Below are positions 46,064-55,381 of a stretch of 55,668 nt of DNA, one piece after another. Under the pieces are notes generated by a model that was given only the letters and a program-made list of their open reading frames with translations, made no database searches and was not told where the DNA came from. The stretch is from positions 1-55,668 of the forward strand of contig NZ_JMTB01000028.1 in the NCBI RefSeq assembly GCF_000734965.1, in the 5' to 3' direction. Both the position numbers and the translations under genes were made by a program. How positions within the stretch are numbered: position 1 is the stretch's first letter; each line of letters starts with the position of its first letter. The stretch is from Trabulsiella guamensis ATCC 49490. GTDB taxonomy: Bacteria; Pseudomonadota; Gammaproteobacteria; Enterobacterales; Enterobacteriaceae.

Positions 46064-48115
46064 ATGCCTGCAAATAACCCCTTTTTCGAAGCCAGCCTGT
46101 TACCGTATCAGGCACCACCATTTGACCGTATTGAGGACAGTCATTATCGTCCTGCCTTTGATGAGGGCGTCCGCCGCAAACGGGCCGAGATTGCGGCGAT
46201 TGCCAGTAACCCGGAGCCTGCGACCTTTGCCAATACCTTCGAGGCGCTGGAAAAAAGCGGCGAGATGCTGTCCCGCGTGACGCAGGTCTTTTTTGCCATG
46301 GCGTCCGCCAATACTAATGACACCCTCCAGCAACTGGATGAAGCGTTTTCGGCAGAGCTTGCCGAACTGGCGAACGATATCTACCTCAATGACGCGCTGT
46401 TCAGCCGGGTTGAAACAGTCTGGCGGCAGCGGGACTCACTCGGGCTGGATGCAGAGTCATTACGCCTGACCGAGGTGGTCAGACAGCAGTTTTTACTCGC
46501 CGGGGCGACGCTTCCAGCAGAGCAAAAACGCGAGCTGAAAGCGCTTAATACCCAAATCGCCATGCTCAGTAGTCAGTTCAGCCAGCGGCTGTTAGCTGCC
46601 GTTAAAGCGGGCGGACTGGTGGTGGATTATGTGCATCAACTTGATGGGCTGTCCGATGACGACATTACCGCTGCCAAAGAGGCCGCGCAGGCGAAAGGGT
46701 TGCACGATCGCTGGCTGCTGACGCTGACCAACACCACGCAACAACCGGCGCTGGCGGCACTGACCGACAGGCAGACGCGGGAAAACCTGTTTAATGCCGG
46801 AAAAATGCGCAATCTGAAAGGGGATGCCAACGATACGCGCGAACTTGTGCTGAAGATCGTCGCTGTACGCGCCCGTCAGGCGGAACTGCTTGGCTTTGAA
46901 GACTATGCGAGCTGGAGTATTGCTGATCAGATGGCGAAAACACCGCAGACGGTGCTGTCCTTTATGCGAAAAATCGCCCCGGCCGCGCGTCAACGCGCCC
47001 TGGCGGAACAGGCTGATATACAAAAAGTGATCAACGAGCAGCAGGGCCATTTTACAGTGCAGGCGTGGGACTGGCTGTTTTACAGCGAGCATGTGCGCCG
47101 GGCGAAATACGCTCTCGACGAAAGCCAGATTAAACCCTATTTCGAACTCAACCGGGTGTTGCACGACGGCGTATTCTGGGCAGCCTCGCAGTTGTTCGGC
47201 CTGCGTTTTGTTGAGCGTGCGGATATTCCGGTCTACCACCCGGACGTCCGGGTCTGGGAAATTTTTGACGCTGACGGTGAAGGTCTGGCACTGTTCTATG
47301 GTGATTTCTTTGCCCGCGATTCAAAAGCCGGCGGCGCGTGGATGGATAACTTTGTCCAGCAGTCGACACTGTTCGACGCGCGCCCGGTGATCTACAACGT
47401 CTGCAATTATCAGAAGCCCGCCACCGGATGTGCCGCACTGCTCTCATGGGATGACGTCATCACGATGTTTCATGAGTTTGGCCATGCGCTGCACGGACTG
47501 TTTGCCGAACAACGTTACCCGGGGTTGTCCGGCACCCGTACGCCGCGTGATTTCGTCGAATTCCCGTCGCAGATCAACGAACACTGGGCCAGCGAACCGC
47601 AGGTGTTTGCTCATTACGCCCGTCATTACCAGAACGGGGAGCCAATGCCGGACGCACTGCGCGACAGCATGTTCCGCGCGGCGACCTTCAACAAAGGTTA
47701 TGACATGACGGAACTGCTGGGCGCGGCACTGCTGGATATGCACTGGCACAGTCTGCAAACACAGGCGTTGCCCACGGATGTGGTGCAGTTTGAAGAGGCG
47801 GCGTTGCAGGCGGAAAAACTGTTGCTTGAGGCGGTACCACCGCGTTATCGCAGCAGCTATTTTGCCCATATCTTCGGTGGCGGCTATGCGGCTGGCTATT
47901 ACGCCTATCTGTGGACGCAGATGCTGGCGGACGATGGCTATCAGTGGTTTGTCGAACAGGGTGGGCTTCGCCGGGAAAACGGACAGCGCTTTCGCGAAGC
48001 GATTCTCTCCAGAGGCAACAGTGAAGACCTGGAAAACCTCTATCGTACGTGGCGTGGTCACGATCCCGACATCGAACCGATGCTGAAAAACCGGGGATTA
48101 AACGACGGGGCATAA
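46064..48115 (+). CDS. dcp: Peptidyl-dipeptidase Dcp
   Basis: An M3-family zinc metallopeptidase removing C-terminal dipeptides, cytosolic/periplasmic in E. coli. 683 aa (E. coli 681). Zinc motif His470-Glu471-x2-His474 in MFHEFGHALHG, third ligand Glu in the EFPSQINEHWASEP segment. Start 46064 (MPANNPFF) follows GGGAGAAG; 56 further open codons upstream overlap the ydfG promoter and are not supported. Confidence 0.96.
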   Translation: MPANNPFFEASLLPYQAPPFDRIEDSHYRPAFDEGVRRKRAEIAAIASNPEPATFANTFEALEKSGEMLSRVTQVFFAMASANTNDTLQQLDEAFSAELAELANDIYLNDALFSRVETVWRQRDSLGLDAESLRLTEVVRQQFLLAGATLPAEQKRELKALNTQIAMLSSQFSQRLLAAVKAGGLVVDYVHQLDGLSDDDITAAKEAAQAKGLHDRWLLTLTNTTQQPALAALTDRQTRENLFNAGKMRNLKGDANDTRELVLKIVAVRARQAELLGFEDYASWSIADQMAKTPQTVLSFMRKIAPAARQRALAEQADIQKVINEQQGHFTVQAWDWLFYSEHVRRAKYALDESQIKPYFELNRVLHDGVFWAASQLFGLRFVERADIPVYHPDVRVWEIFDADGEGLALFYGDFFARDSKAGGAWMDNFVQQSTLFDARPVIYNVCNYQKPATGCAALLSWDDVITMFHEFGHALHGLFAEQRYPGLSGTRTPRDFVEFPSQINEHWASEPQVFAHYARHYQNGEPMPDALRDSMFRAATFNKGYDMTELLGAALLDMHWHSLQTQALPTDVVQFEEAALQAEKLLLEAVPPRYRSSYFAHIFGGGYAAGYYAYLWTQMLADDGYQWFVEQGGLRRENGQRFREAILSRGNSEDLENLYRTWRGHDPDIEPMLKNRGLNDGA

Positions 48116-48238
48116 TACCGCCGTCGTTTAGACTCTATTGAAGATACGCATGATAGCGTAGTGCTGATAGCGTAAACGCCACACGGAAAAGCGGGTTTGC
48201 GCGAAAAGTAAAATACGAATCTATCCATGCAAGCATTT

Positions 48239-48264
48239 GCCGCCAGTCACTGGCGGTTTTTTTT
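48239..48264 (+). terminator. Terminator after dcp
   Basis: GCCGCCAG-TCA-CTGGCGG stem followed by eight T, 124 bp after the dcp stop. Confidence 0.82.
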
Positions 48265-48271
48265 GCCTGCC

Positions 48272-49051
48272 TTAATGCGCCAGCGTGTTCGGCGTCGGTC
48301 GTTGCATGCGAAATAAAGAGATGGATTGCACCAGCAGCGCAAGCACGACAGCAATGGCGTAGGCCATCAACAGGCTGAAGCGGGGAAGTAATAAACTGAG
48401 GGACCAGAAGAAAATCGCGAAACTGAACGAGCCTGCGACCATCCCACGCATCACCTGCTGTGCGGCCTGCGGGCCGTGATTACGCTGGGCAAACACCGCC
48501 AGAATGGTCGCCATCAGTGGGAACGCCGCCAGGATACCACTCACCCCCGCGCCGACAAACGGCGCCAGCAGCGTGACGGCCACAACCAGCGCCGCAATTA
48601 GCAGCATTCTGACCGGCAGATCCCAACGCGGCGGCCTGAGTTTGTGGCTTTTGAAGATGGTTTTCGGAATGAAAATGAGCGCCAGTGCCATCACCAGAAT
48701 GTCGATGACAAACAGTGCCGTCTGCGAGAGCGCGCTTCCCTGTAACAGACCAGCGGAAAGCGCAAAAGCAACCGTCGCCGCGAGCAGAGCTTTCCCCCAG
48801 CCAGACTGTGCCGTGCGACAATACGCCACAGCAAAACAGGCCTGCGCCGCCGTGGCGCAGAGCGATCCGGCGGTGGCATGGGTGGCAAATTCCGGCCCCT
48901 GTTCGAGTGCCAGAAATAGCGATATCGGGCCGGAAGTCAGCGGCAATCCGACGACAAGCCCGCCGACCGTTTCCCCCCAGCGGCGTCCGGCGAGAGTGGC
49001 GGCGAGCAGTAAGAGCGGTGTGGCAACCAGCTTAAAAAACAGCAATTCCAT
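48272..49051 (-). CDS. Polytopic membrane protein, 259 aa
   Basis: Unrecognised family. Eight or so hydrophobic helices with short loops; MELLFFKLVATPLLLLAATLAGRRWG starts the first, then GGLVVGLPLTSGPISLFLALEQG in a second, and SGILAAFPLMATILAVFAQRNHG near residue 185. GLVVGLPLTSGP and AAFPLMATILA are a repeat-like pair that suggests two related halves. It could be an exporter or a small solute permease, but there is no evidence of substrate. Start ATG 49051 was chosen over the TTG at 49060 that has better AAGGA spacing; either is possible. Confidence 0.72.
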   Translation of the reverse strand: MELLFFKLVATPLLLLAATLAGRRWGETVGGLVVGLPLTSGPISLFLALEQGPEFATHATAGSLCATAAQACFAVAYCRTAQSGWGKALLAATVAFALSAGLLQGSALSQTALFVIDILVMALALIFIPKTIFKSHKLRPPRWDLPVRMLLIAALVVAVTLLAPFVGAGVSGILAAFPLMATILAVFAQRNHGPQAAQQVMRGMVAGSFSFAIFFWSLSLLLPRFSLLMAYAIAVVLALLVQSISLFRMQRPTPNTLAH

Positions 49052-49188
49052 ATCGGACAAACAATCCTTCGTCAGGCGCGTTCGCGCTTCGTTTCTGCCA
49101 CTATACGCTCGCGTATTGTCTGTTTATTGATGATGCCCCCGTTTTTGCGTTGTTAAGGGAAGTGCATGAATAACGATGTGTGACGCTG

Positions 49189-49656
49189 TCACTTCCTTAA
49201 CAAACGCTGTAAGCGGGTTTTCTTCCAGCGCTCAATAGCACCGGCAAACATAAACAGGCGCAGCCCGCGGATCACCAACAGTGTGCCCCAGATGGCCATT
49301 ACCCACAATGACCACAGATAACCTGGCCCCGTCATGCGATTGAGTACATACAGCAACGCGCAAACCACCACAGCAGTCAATACGGCACGCCAGAAATGCG
49401 ACTCCTGCTCAACCTGTTGCCGGGCGTCGCTGATGCGTTGATCGAGCGGCGCTTCACCGTCGACAGGCGTTACTGAGAGTTCCGCCACGCTGACTTCAAA
49501 TACCGCTGCCAGTGCGCTCAATGTTTCAAGGCTCGGCCGCTCGCCATTTTCAATGCGCTGAATGGTTCGCACGCTGACGTCGGTCATTTCGGCCAGTTGC
49601 TCCTGTGACCATGCTCTTTTCAGACGTAATGCTTTTACCTGGTTAGTGCTGTTCAT
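49189..49656 (-). CDS. XRE-type regulator with 2TM domain
   Basis: A 155-aa protein with an N-terminal helix-turn-helix (ALRLKRAWSQEQLAEMTDVSVRTIQRIENGERPSLETLSALAAVF) and a C-terminal 2TM domain (FWRAVLTAVVVCALLYVLN, YLWSLWVMAIWGTLLVIRGL) ending in basic residues. Membrane-tethered XRE proteins of this form occur widely, target unknown. The start 49656 (MNSTNQVKALRLKRAW) was chosen over 49686, which adds 10 residues not typical of the fold. Lies between the membrane protein and ydeE, all minus-strand. Confidence 0.78.
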   Translation of the reverse strand: MNSTNQVKALRLKRAWSQEQLAEMTDVSVRTIQRIENGERPSLETLSALAAVFEVSVAELSVTPVDGEAPLDQRISDARQQVEQESHFWRAVLTAVVVCALLYVLNRMTGPGYLWSLWVMAIWGTLLVIRGLRLFMFAGAIERWKKTRLQRLLRK

Positions 49657-49759
49657 AACACTTTCTCCGAATGAAAAATTCCGCATTGAGTGTCCGCCAG
49701 GGTATGAGAAAGCAACACGACCCCAACACGACAGCAGGGCGACAACGACCCGACAGCCG

Positions 49760-50950
49760 TCAGACCGTGCTGAACAGCCCCTCGCGCGGGCTGACGCGCA
49801 TGCCGCGCAGGATCATCATCCATGCAATCACTATCGCTGCCATCAGAATGGCAAACAGCGACCATGGCGGCAGCGTGGTCAGAATCGCACCGGTGATCAT
49901 CGGGTTAAACGCCGCGCCGAGCCAGCCTAACGCCTGCGCGGAGAAATAGCTGGCTTTCAGGCCCGGCGGCGCGATGTTGTCGATCAACATATATTCACCA
50001 GGCGCATAAATTACTTCGCCGATGGTAAAGACGGCGGCGGAAATGCCCCAGAAAATGAGGCTGGATCCGGACAACATAAAACCCACCAGCCCGAGCAGAA
50101 AAAAGAGCGTGCCAATGGTCATTAGTGGGCGAATGTTAGTTGCCGTCAGCTTACGCCCAATGGCGTACTGCAACGTGACGACCACCGCCGCGTTTACCGG
50201 CAGGATCACGGCAATCACTTTTTCGGCAAAATCGCTGTTGGCCACCGCCAGCACATACTGTGACAGGCACGAGGCGAACGATCCGCCAACAAATGAGGCC
50301 AGTAGCCCTGACAGGGTGAACCAGAACAGTGCGCGGTCGCGCAGCAGCACTGACGGCGACCAGGCACTGGCGCTGTCTTCTGATGCGGTCACAGCAATGC
50401 GTTGCACCCACAACTGTATAAACACCATCGGGAACGCGGCGCAGATGGCGGCCAGCCAGAACGGCAGATGGATGCTAATCATGACAAGCCAGGTGCCGAG
50501 CGGTGGTCCGACAGTCCAGCCCATATTCAGAAAGGTATAGTTGAGCGAGAAAATACGCGCTTTGGCAGCGGATTCCAGCGTATCAGCAAAATAGGCCTTC
50601 AGTACTGTTGCAAAAACGGAATAGGCACAGTTGATCACGGCGAAGAAGAACACCACCAGAATGACGTTATTCACCAGCGGAATAGCGACAAAGCCGCTAA
50701 TAAACGCGGCGATGGAAATCAGCATGTAGCGTTTCTTATCAAACTTATCGGCGAGAATGCCGAATGCCAGACTGAAGACCACGCCAATGGTTAACGCAAC
50801 CGTCATCGCGTAACCGATCTGATCGACGCCGAGCGCAAACTGCCGCGTCAGATAGATGGTCATAAACGGTAATGTTGCGCCACGACCAATGGTTAACAGC
50901 AACGACGACGCCAGCAGCGCTGCGGTTGAGCGCCGTGTAGTAGAGTTCAT
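49760..50950 (-). CDS. ydeE: MFS transporter YdeE
   Basis: A 396-aa 12-helix exporter matching E. coli YdeE (395): MNSTTRRSTAALLASSLLLTIGRGATLPFMTIYL start, FGILADKFDKKRYMLISIA (motif A), and GEVIYAPGEYMLIDNIAPP. E. coli YdeE has been linked to dipeptide/arabinose export. The convergent XRE gene lies 103 bp beyond its stop; eamA is divergent. Confidence 0.93.
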   Translation of the reverse strand: MNSTTRRSTAALLASSLLLTIGRGATLPFMTIYLTRQFALGVDQIGYAMTVALTIGVVFSLAFGILADKFDKKRYMLISIAAFISGFVAIPLVNNVILVVFFFAVINCAYSVFATVLKAYFADTLESAAKARIFSLNYTFLNMGWTVGPPLGTWLVMISIHLPFWLAAICAAFPMVFIQLWVQRIAVTASEDSASAWSPSVLLRDRALFWFTLSGLLASFVGGSFASCLSQYVLAVANSDFAEKVIAVILPVNAAVVVTLQYAIGRKLTATNIRPLMTIGTLFFLLGLVGFMLSGSSLIFWGISAAVFTIGEVIYAPGEYMLIDNIAPPGLKASYFSAQALGWLGAAFNPMITGAILTTLPPWSLFAILMAAIVIAWMMILRGMRVSPREGLFSTV

Positions 50951-51142
50951 TTTCCTGCCCGAGTATTTTTTCTGTCATGATGATGTGTCATATCAGGAGT
51001 AACACGGCTTGCGGGGTGTTGTATAGCTGAACACATGTCGGCAAGTGCTTTTTGACCCTCCTGGATTTAATGATCTATCAGTGCATTGATTTTTTCGTTA
51101 CTTTAATTCTGTTTACACAAATTGAACAAACAGGGGCGAGCT

Positions 51143-52045
51143 ATGACGCGGAAAGATGGGCTACTGGCGTTGCTGGTGGTAGTGGTTTGGGGGCTCAACT
51201 TTGTCGTCATCAAAGTGGGTTTACACAATATGCCGCCACTGATGCTGGCAGGGTTACGCTTTCTGCTGGTGGCGTTCCCGGCGTTTCTGTTTGTCGCACG
51301 ACCGAAGATCCCGTTTCGCCTGTTGCTGGGTTACGGGCTGACAATAAGCTTCGGCCAGTTCGCCTTTCTGTTCAGCGCCATTAAGTTCGGCATGCCCGCC
51401 GGGCTCGCCTCGCTGGTGCTGCAGGCACAGGCCTTCTTTTCGATTATTCTCGGCGCCTTTGTGTTTGGCGAACGCCTGCAGGGCAAACAACTTGCCGGGA
51501 TCACCCTTGCTGTGTTTGGCGTGCTGGTGCTGATTGAAGGCAGTCTGAACGGGCAGGATGTCACCATGCTGGGCTTTTTCCTGACCCTGGCGGCGGCGCT
51601 GTGCTGGGCCAGCGGCAATATCTTCAACAAAATCATCATGCAACACGAGAGCCGTCCGGCAGTGATGTCGCTGGTGGTGTGGAGCGCGTTTATCCCAATC
51701 GTCCCGTTTATGCTGGCCTCGTTACTGCTGGACGGCCCGGCGGTGATGCTGCACAGCGTGGTGGAGATCGACATGACGACGATTTTATCGCTGGTCTACC
51801 TGGCGTTTATCGCCACCATCGTGGGATACGGCATCTGGGGCTCGTTGCTCGGGCGCTATGAAACCTGGCGAGTGGCGCCATTGTCGTTGCTGGTACCGGT
51901 AGTCGGGCTGGCGAGCGCCGCGGTTTTACTGGGCGAAAGGTTGACAGGGCTGCAGATGGTGGGTGCGGTGCTGATTATGGCGGGGCTGTTTATCAACGTG
52001 TTCGGGCTGCGGTTCCGGCGACGGATGAAGGCGGTGAGAGGCTAA
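51143..52045 (+). CDS. eamA: Cysteine/O-acetylserine exporter EamA
   Basis: A 300-aa DMT-superfamily exporter (E. coli EamA/YdeD 299) with two 5-helix EamA repeats. GLLALLVVVVWGLNFVVIKVGLHNMPPLML begins repeat 1 and ALCWASGNIFNKIIMQHESRPAV repeat 2. Exports O-acetylserine and cysteine. Start 51143 (MTRKDGLLAL); the seven extra codons upstream are unsupported. Confidence 0.95.
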   Translation: MTRKDGLLALLVVVVWGLNFVVIKVGLHNMPPLMLAGLRFLLVAFPAFLFVARPKIPFRLLLGYGLTISFGQFAFLFSAIKFGMPAGLASLVLQAQAFFSIILGAFVFGERLQGKQLAGITLAVFGVLVLIEGSLNGQDVTMLGFFLTLAAALCWASGNIFNKIIMQHESRPAVMSLVVWSAFIPIVPFMLASLLLDGPAVMLHSVVEIDMTTILSLVYLAFIATIVGYGIWGSLLGRYETWRVAPLSLLVPVVGLASAAVLLGERLTGLQMVGAVLIMAGLFINVFGLRFRRRMKAVRG

Positions 52046-52068
52046 AAAAGCCCCGCAAAGCGGGGCAA
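52044..52068 (-). terminator. Terminator of the mar operon
   Basis: Minus strand: GCCCCGC-TTT-GCGGGGC followed by TTTTTTA. Located between the convergent eamA and marB. Confidence 0.85.
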
Positions 52069-52074
52069 GACGAA

Positions 52075-52293
52075 TTACCGGTTGTACTTATTGTAATAAG
52101 GCACACCCAGTTCGTCGGATTTGTCACTGCCAGCCGCCATATGATTGAAATCGAACGGCGACTGGTTTTGGGCGGTCGGCATCATCATTGCCTCACGCGA
52201 GGGGTGACTGGTATGGGTTGTGGATTGCTCCGCAAAACTCTGGCCAGAAGCCAGCGCCAGTAAGGCGAGGGCGGCGGAGACGAACAGTTTCAT
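52075..52293 (-). CDS. marB: Mar operon periplasmic protein MarB
   Basis: A 72-aa secreted protein, the E. coli length: signal peptide MKLFVSAALALLALASGQSFA, and the conserved tail FDFNHMAAGSDKSDELGVPYYN. In E. coli it modulates marA expression indirectly. Starts 29 bp after marA. Confidence 0.9.
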   Translation of the reverse strand: MKLFVSAALALLALASGQSFAEQSTTHTSHPSREAMMMPTAQNQSPFDFNHMAAGSDKSDELGVPYYNKYNR

Positions 52294-52322
52294 GATTTCC
52301 TCAATACGTCTGATGCAGGCGA

Positions 52323-52706
52323 TTAACAATTACAGTTATTAATAGGGTAGAGATAACGCGATTCACCGGGCATATTAGTCACGCGGTACTTATGCGGCGG
52401 CACATCGAAATAGTTCTTGAATGTCCGCGTCAGCGTCTGCTGTGACTCAAAGCCGTAGCGCTCAGCCAGATAAAGGATCGGCTCGTCGCTCTGCTTGAGC
52501 TGCTGCGCGATCTCTGTCAGCTTGCGGCTGCGAATATATTGACCAAGTGAATGGCCGGTCTCTTTTTTAAACATCCGTTGCAGGTGCCATTTCGAATAAC
52601 CGGAACGCTCTGACACTTTTTCCAGCGACAGGGGGGATTCCAGGTTGTCTTCGATCCAGTCCAAAATGCTATGAATGGTAATGGCGTCGGTATTTCGTCT
52701 GGACAT
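52323..52706 (-). CDS. marA: Multiple antibiotic resistance activator MarA
   Basis: An AraC/XylS-family activator of 127 aa, a monomer with two helix-turn-helix units. Recognition helices: first in [27 protein letters not shown]; second in [25 protein letters not shown]. Activates acrAB-tolC, micF and other marbox genes, giving low-level multidrug resistance. marRAB is on the minus strand, 18 bp after marR. Confidence 0.98.
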   Translation of the reverse strand: MSRRNTDAITIHSILDWIEDNLESPLSLEKVSERSGYSKWHLQRMFKKETGHSLGQYIRSRKLTEIAQQLKQSDEPILYLAERYGFESQQTLTRTFKNYFDVPPHKYRVTNMPGESRYLYPINNCNC

Positions 52707-52724
52707 CGTCTGACCTCTTTCTGC

Positions 52725-53159
52725 TTATAACAGAATTTTTTTGAGCAGCAGTTCGAGTTGAGTAAGTTCGTCTGCCGTTAGGTTTTTAATTAATTCCTGG
52801 TGCAGGTCCTGGCCCACGCGTTGGTGGCATTGCTCACATATTGCAGCGCCTTCTGGTGTCAATTGCACCAGCACGCCACGCTTATCATTCGGGTTAGGCA
52901 GGCGCTCGATCCATCCTTTGCTAATCAGCCGATCGAGCATTCTGGTCAGGGCACCCAGATCAACGGACAATACCTTTTTCAGCTCAACAGGCGGGAGACA
53001 CACCTGGCAACGAATAGAGCACAGCACTTTGAACTGAGTGGCGGTAATGTCCAGCGGCGACAGATACTCATTGAGTAAACGATCTTTTTTCTGGTTGACC
53101 ATATGGATTAAGCGTCCAAGTGGGATAATTTCGTTAAACAGATCACTTGTGCTTTTCAC
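52725..53159 (-). CDS. marR: Repressor MarR
   Basis: A winged-helix repressor of marRAB, 144 aa as in E. coli, which dissociates from DNA with salicylate or copper-oxidised cysteine. GTG start at 53159 (VKSTSDLFNEIIPLGRLIHMVNQ). DNA-binding helices: PVELKKVLSVDLGALTRMLDRLISKGWIERL. Cys residues in CSIRCQVCLPP correspond to those of E. coli (C47, C51, C54 region, differing by Q for A). The two MarR operator sites lie just upstream. Confidence 0.97.
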   Translation of the reverse strand: MKSTSDLFNEIIPLGRLIHMVNQKKDRLLNEYLSPLDITATQFKVLCSIRCQVCLPPVELKKVLSVDLGALTRMLDRLISKGWIERLPNPNDKRGVLVQLTPEGAAICEQCHQRVGQDLHQELIKNLTADELTQLELLLKKILL

Positions 53160-53162
53160 AAT

Positions 53163-53179
53163 GGTTGCCCTGGCAAGTA
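53163..53179. promoter_or_regulatory. MarR operator site II
   Basis: Minus strand TACTTGCCAGGGCAACC: the TTGCC-AG-GGCAA palindrome adjoining the marR GTG start, as in E. coli marO site II. Confidence 0.85.
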
Positions 53180-53198
53180 GTTTAATTGCGAAGGATAT

Positions 53199-53215
53199 TA
53201 TTGCCCAGGCAAGCA
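53199..53215. promoter_or_regulatory. MarR operator site I
   Basis: Minus strand TGCTTGCCTGGGCAATA: a second TTGCC-TG-GGCAA palindrome between the predicted -35 (TTGACA) and -10 of the marRAB promoter. Confidence 0.85.
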
Positions 53216-53238
53216 TATGTCAACTGAATGAATTATCC

Positions 53239-53258
53239 GATGCCACAATTTGCTAAAT
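53239..53258 (-). promoter_or_regulatory. Marbox upstream of marRAB
   Basis: Minus strand ATTTAGCAAATTGTGGCATC fits the E. coli marbox ATTTAGCAAAACGTGGCATC with 2 mismatches. Binding site for MarA, SoxS or Rob, giving autoactivation of the mar operon. Confidence 0.85.
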
Positions 53259-53387
53259 CGTTTACAACAGGCCATCAGAGGTAAGAATTACCGACGTATA
53301 CCGTAACCTTTGTTACAGGGAGAAAAGGTCACAAAACCGCCTTAAGCCGATATAATTCAGTATCAATTCTCAGGATACAGGTCACTT

Positions 53388-54056
53388 ATGATGGAACTGT
53401 TGAAAGCGATTGGCCTCGGGCTGGTCGTGCTGCTGCCGTTGGCAAACCCGCTCACCACGGTGGCGCTGTTTCTCGGTCTCGCCGGAAATATGAACAGTGC
53501 GGAGCGTAATCGCCAGTCGATGATGGCATCGATTTATGTCTTTGCGATTATGATGGTGGCGTATTATGCCGGGCAGCTGGTGATGAACACGTTCGGTATT
53601 TCGATTCCCGGTCTGCGTATCGCCGGGGGGCTTATCGTCGCGTTCATTGGTTTTCGGATGCTTTTCCCGCAGCAGAAAGCGCATGAATCCCCGGAGGCAG
53701 AGAGCAAATCCGAAGAGTTGCGGGATGAACCTGATGCCAATATCGCCTTTGTGCCCCTCGCCATGCCGAGCACGGCCGGGCCAGGGACGATTGCGATGAT
53801 CATCAGTTCCGCCTCCACGGTGAAAGAGGGGGTGAATTTTTCCGCCTGGGTAGTGCTGGTTGCACCGCCGTTGATTTTTGCTGCAGTCGCGCTGATCCTG
53901 TGGGGCAGTTTACGCAGTTCAGGCGCTATCATGCGAATGGTGGGGAAAGGGGGCATCGAAGCGATTTCCCGTCTGATGGGCTTCCTGCTGGTCTGCATGG
54001 GTGTACAGTTTATTATTAACGGTGTGCTGGAAATTATTACCAGCTATCACGCATAA
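53388..54056 (+). CDS. marC: MarC-family inner-membrane protein
   Basis: A 222-aa UPF0056 membrane protein with six helices (E. coli MarC 221). [53 protein letters not shown] and [25 protein letters not shown]. coli MarC is not needed for multidrug resistance despite the name; function unknown. Divergent from marRAB. Confidence 0.95.
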   Translation: MMELLKAIGLGLVVLLPLANPLTTVALFLGLAGNMNSAERNRQSMMASIYVFAIMMVAYYAGQLVMNTFGISIPGLRIAGGLIVAFIGFRMLFPQQKAHESPEAESKSEELRDEPDANIAFVPLAMPSTAGPGTIAMIISSASTVKEGVNFSAWVVLVAPPLIFAAVALILWGSLRSSGAIMRMVGKGGIEAISRLMGFLLVCMGVQFIINGVLEIITSYHA

Positions 54057-54080
54057 AAAAGGGCGCAGCGCGCCCTTTTC
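54055..54080. terminator. Bidirectional terminator, marC / sotB
   Basis: AAAAAAGGGCGC-AGC-GCGCCCTTTTC: stem of 6-7 GC pairs flanked by A on one side and T on the other, between convergent marC and sotB. Confidence 0.85.
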
Positions 54081-54083
54081 ATA

Positions 54084-55280
54084 TCAGGAATGATGCTGGG
54101 GTTCCAGCATCGCCACCGGCCAGCGGCGAAAGATGATCATCGCCCAGATGAAGGCCGCCAGCGCTGGTACCGCGCCGACATACCCTATCGACGACATCGA
54201 CAACCATAGACTGACCTGACTGCCAACCAGCGCGCCCGCACCAATCCCGATGTTAAAAATGCCGGAGAACAGCGACATCGCCACGTCAGTAGCGTCCGGT
54301 GCCAGCGCCAGCACTTTCACCTGCATGCCGAGACCAATAATCATGATCGCAATGCCCCAGAAAATGCTGAGCACGGCCAGATACATTTCGTTCTGCGCTG
54401 CAGGCAACAGCAGCAACAGGCAGGCCAGCAGCAGGGCAATCGCGCTGCTAATCAATACCGAAGAATGATTGTTACCCAACCGGCCAAACAGAATACTGCC
54501 AACGATCCCGGCACCGCCGAGGATCAGCAGCAGCACCGTGGCAAACTGACCGCTCAGACCCGCCACGTTCTGCACAAACGGCTCGATGTAACTGTAGGCT
54601 GTGTAGTGCGCCGTAACGACCACGACGGTCAGTACGTAGATGCTGACCAGCGCCGGACGGCGGAACAGCACCGGCAGGCTTTTCAGCGATCCGGAATGCT
54701 CGCTTGGCAGCGTCGGTAACAGTTTAATCAGCGCCAGCAGGGTGAGAAGCGCACCCACGCCAATGGCAAAGAAGGTGATACGCCAGCCGAAGAGTTGCCC
54801 CACCACACGGCCGACAGGAATGCCTAACACCATCGCCAGCGCGGTGCCGGTCGCAATCAGGCTCAGAGCCTGCGCACGTTTCCCGGCAGGCGCCATGCGG
54901 ATCGCCAGTGAAGCCGTTATCGACCAGAACACTGCATGAGCGAACGCGATACCGATGCGGCTAATGACCAGCACCGGGAAATTCCACGCCAGAAATGACA
55001 ACACATGGCTGGCAATAAACAGGATGAACAATGCAATGAGGAGTTTTCGCCGCTCCACCTGACGTGTCAGCAGCATAAACGGCAGCGACATCAGCGCCAC
55101 CACCCAGGCATAGATGGTCAGCATAATGCCGACCTGTGCGGTCTCCATCTGGAAACTTTCGGCGATATCAGACAGTAACCCAACCGGCACAAACTCGGTG
55201 GTGTTAAAGATAAAAGCGGCAATCGCCAGCGTGACCACCCGAAGCCACGCAAGCCTGCGTGAAACTGTGCTCGTTGTCAT
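54084..55280 (-). CDS. sotB: Sugar efflux transporter SotB
   Basis: A 398-aa MFS exporter of arabinose, IPTG and other sugars (E. coli SotB/YdeA 396). Start [20 protein letters not shown]; motifs [43 protein letters not shown] and [28 protein letters not shown]. Confidence 0.95.
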   Translation of the reverse strand: MTTSTVSRRLAWLRVVTLAIAAFIFNTTEFVPVGLLSDIAESFQMETAQVGIMLTIYAWVVALMSLPFMLLTRQVERRKLLIALFILFIASHVLSFLAWNFPVLVISRIGIAFAHAVFWSITASLAIRMAPAGKRAQALSLIATGTALAMVLGIPVGRVVGQLFGWRITFFAIGVGALLTLLALIKLLPTLPSEHSGSLKSLPVLFRRPALVSIYVLTVVVVTAHYTAYSYIEPFVQNVAGLSGQFATVLLLILGGAGIVGSILFGRLGNNHSSVLISSAIALLLACLLLLLPAAQNEMYLAVLSIFWGIAIMIIGLGMQVKVLALAPDATDVAMSLFSGIFNIGIGAGALVGSQVSLWLSMSSIGYVGAVPALAAFIWAMIIFRRWPVAMLEPQHHS

Positions 55281-55381
55281 AACAATGTTCTGGATTGGTT
55301 ACAAAAAGAAGAGAAGGGGATCTTAAAGCGATTGCTGGTGAAAAGACAATCGTTTTGTGACTTACCTCTCATTTTCTTTTG

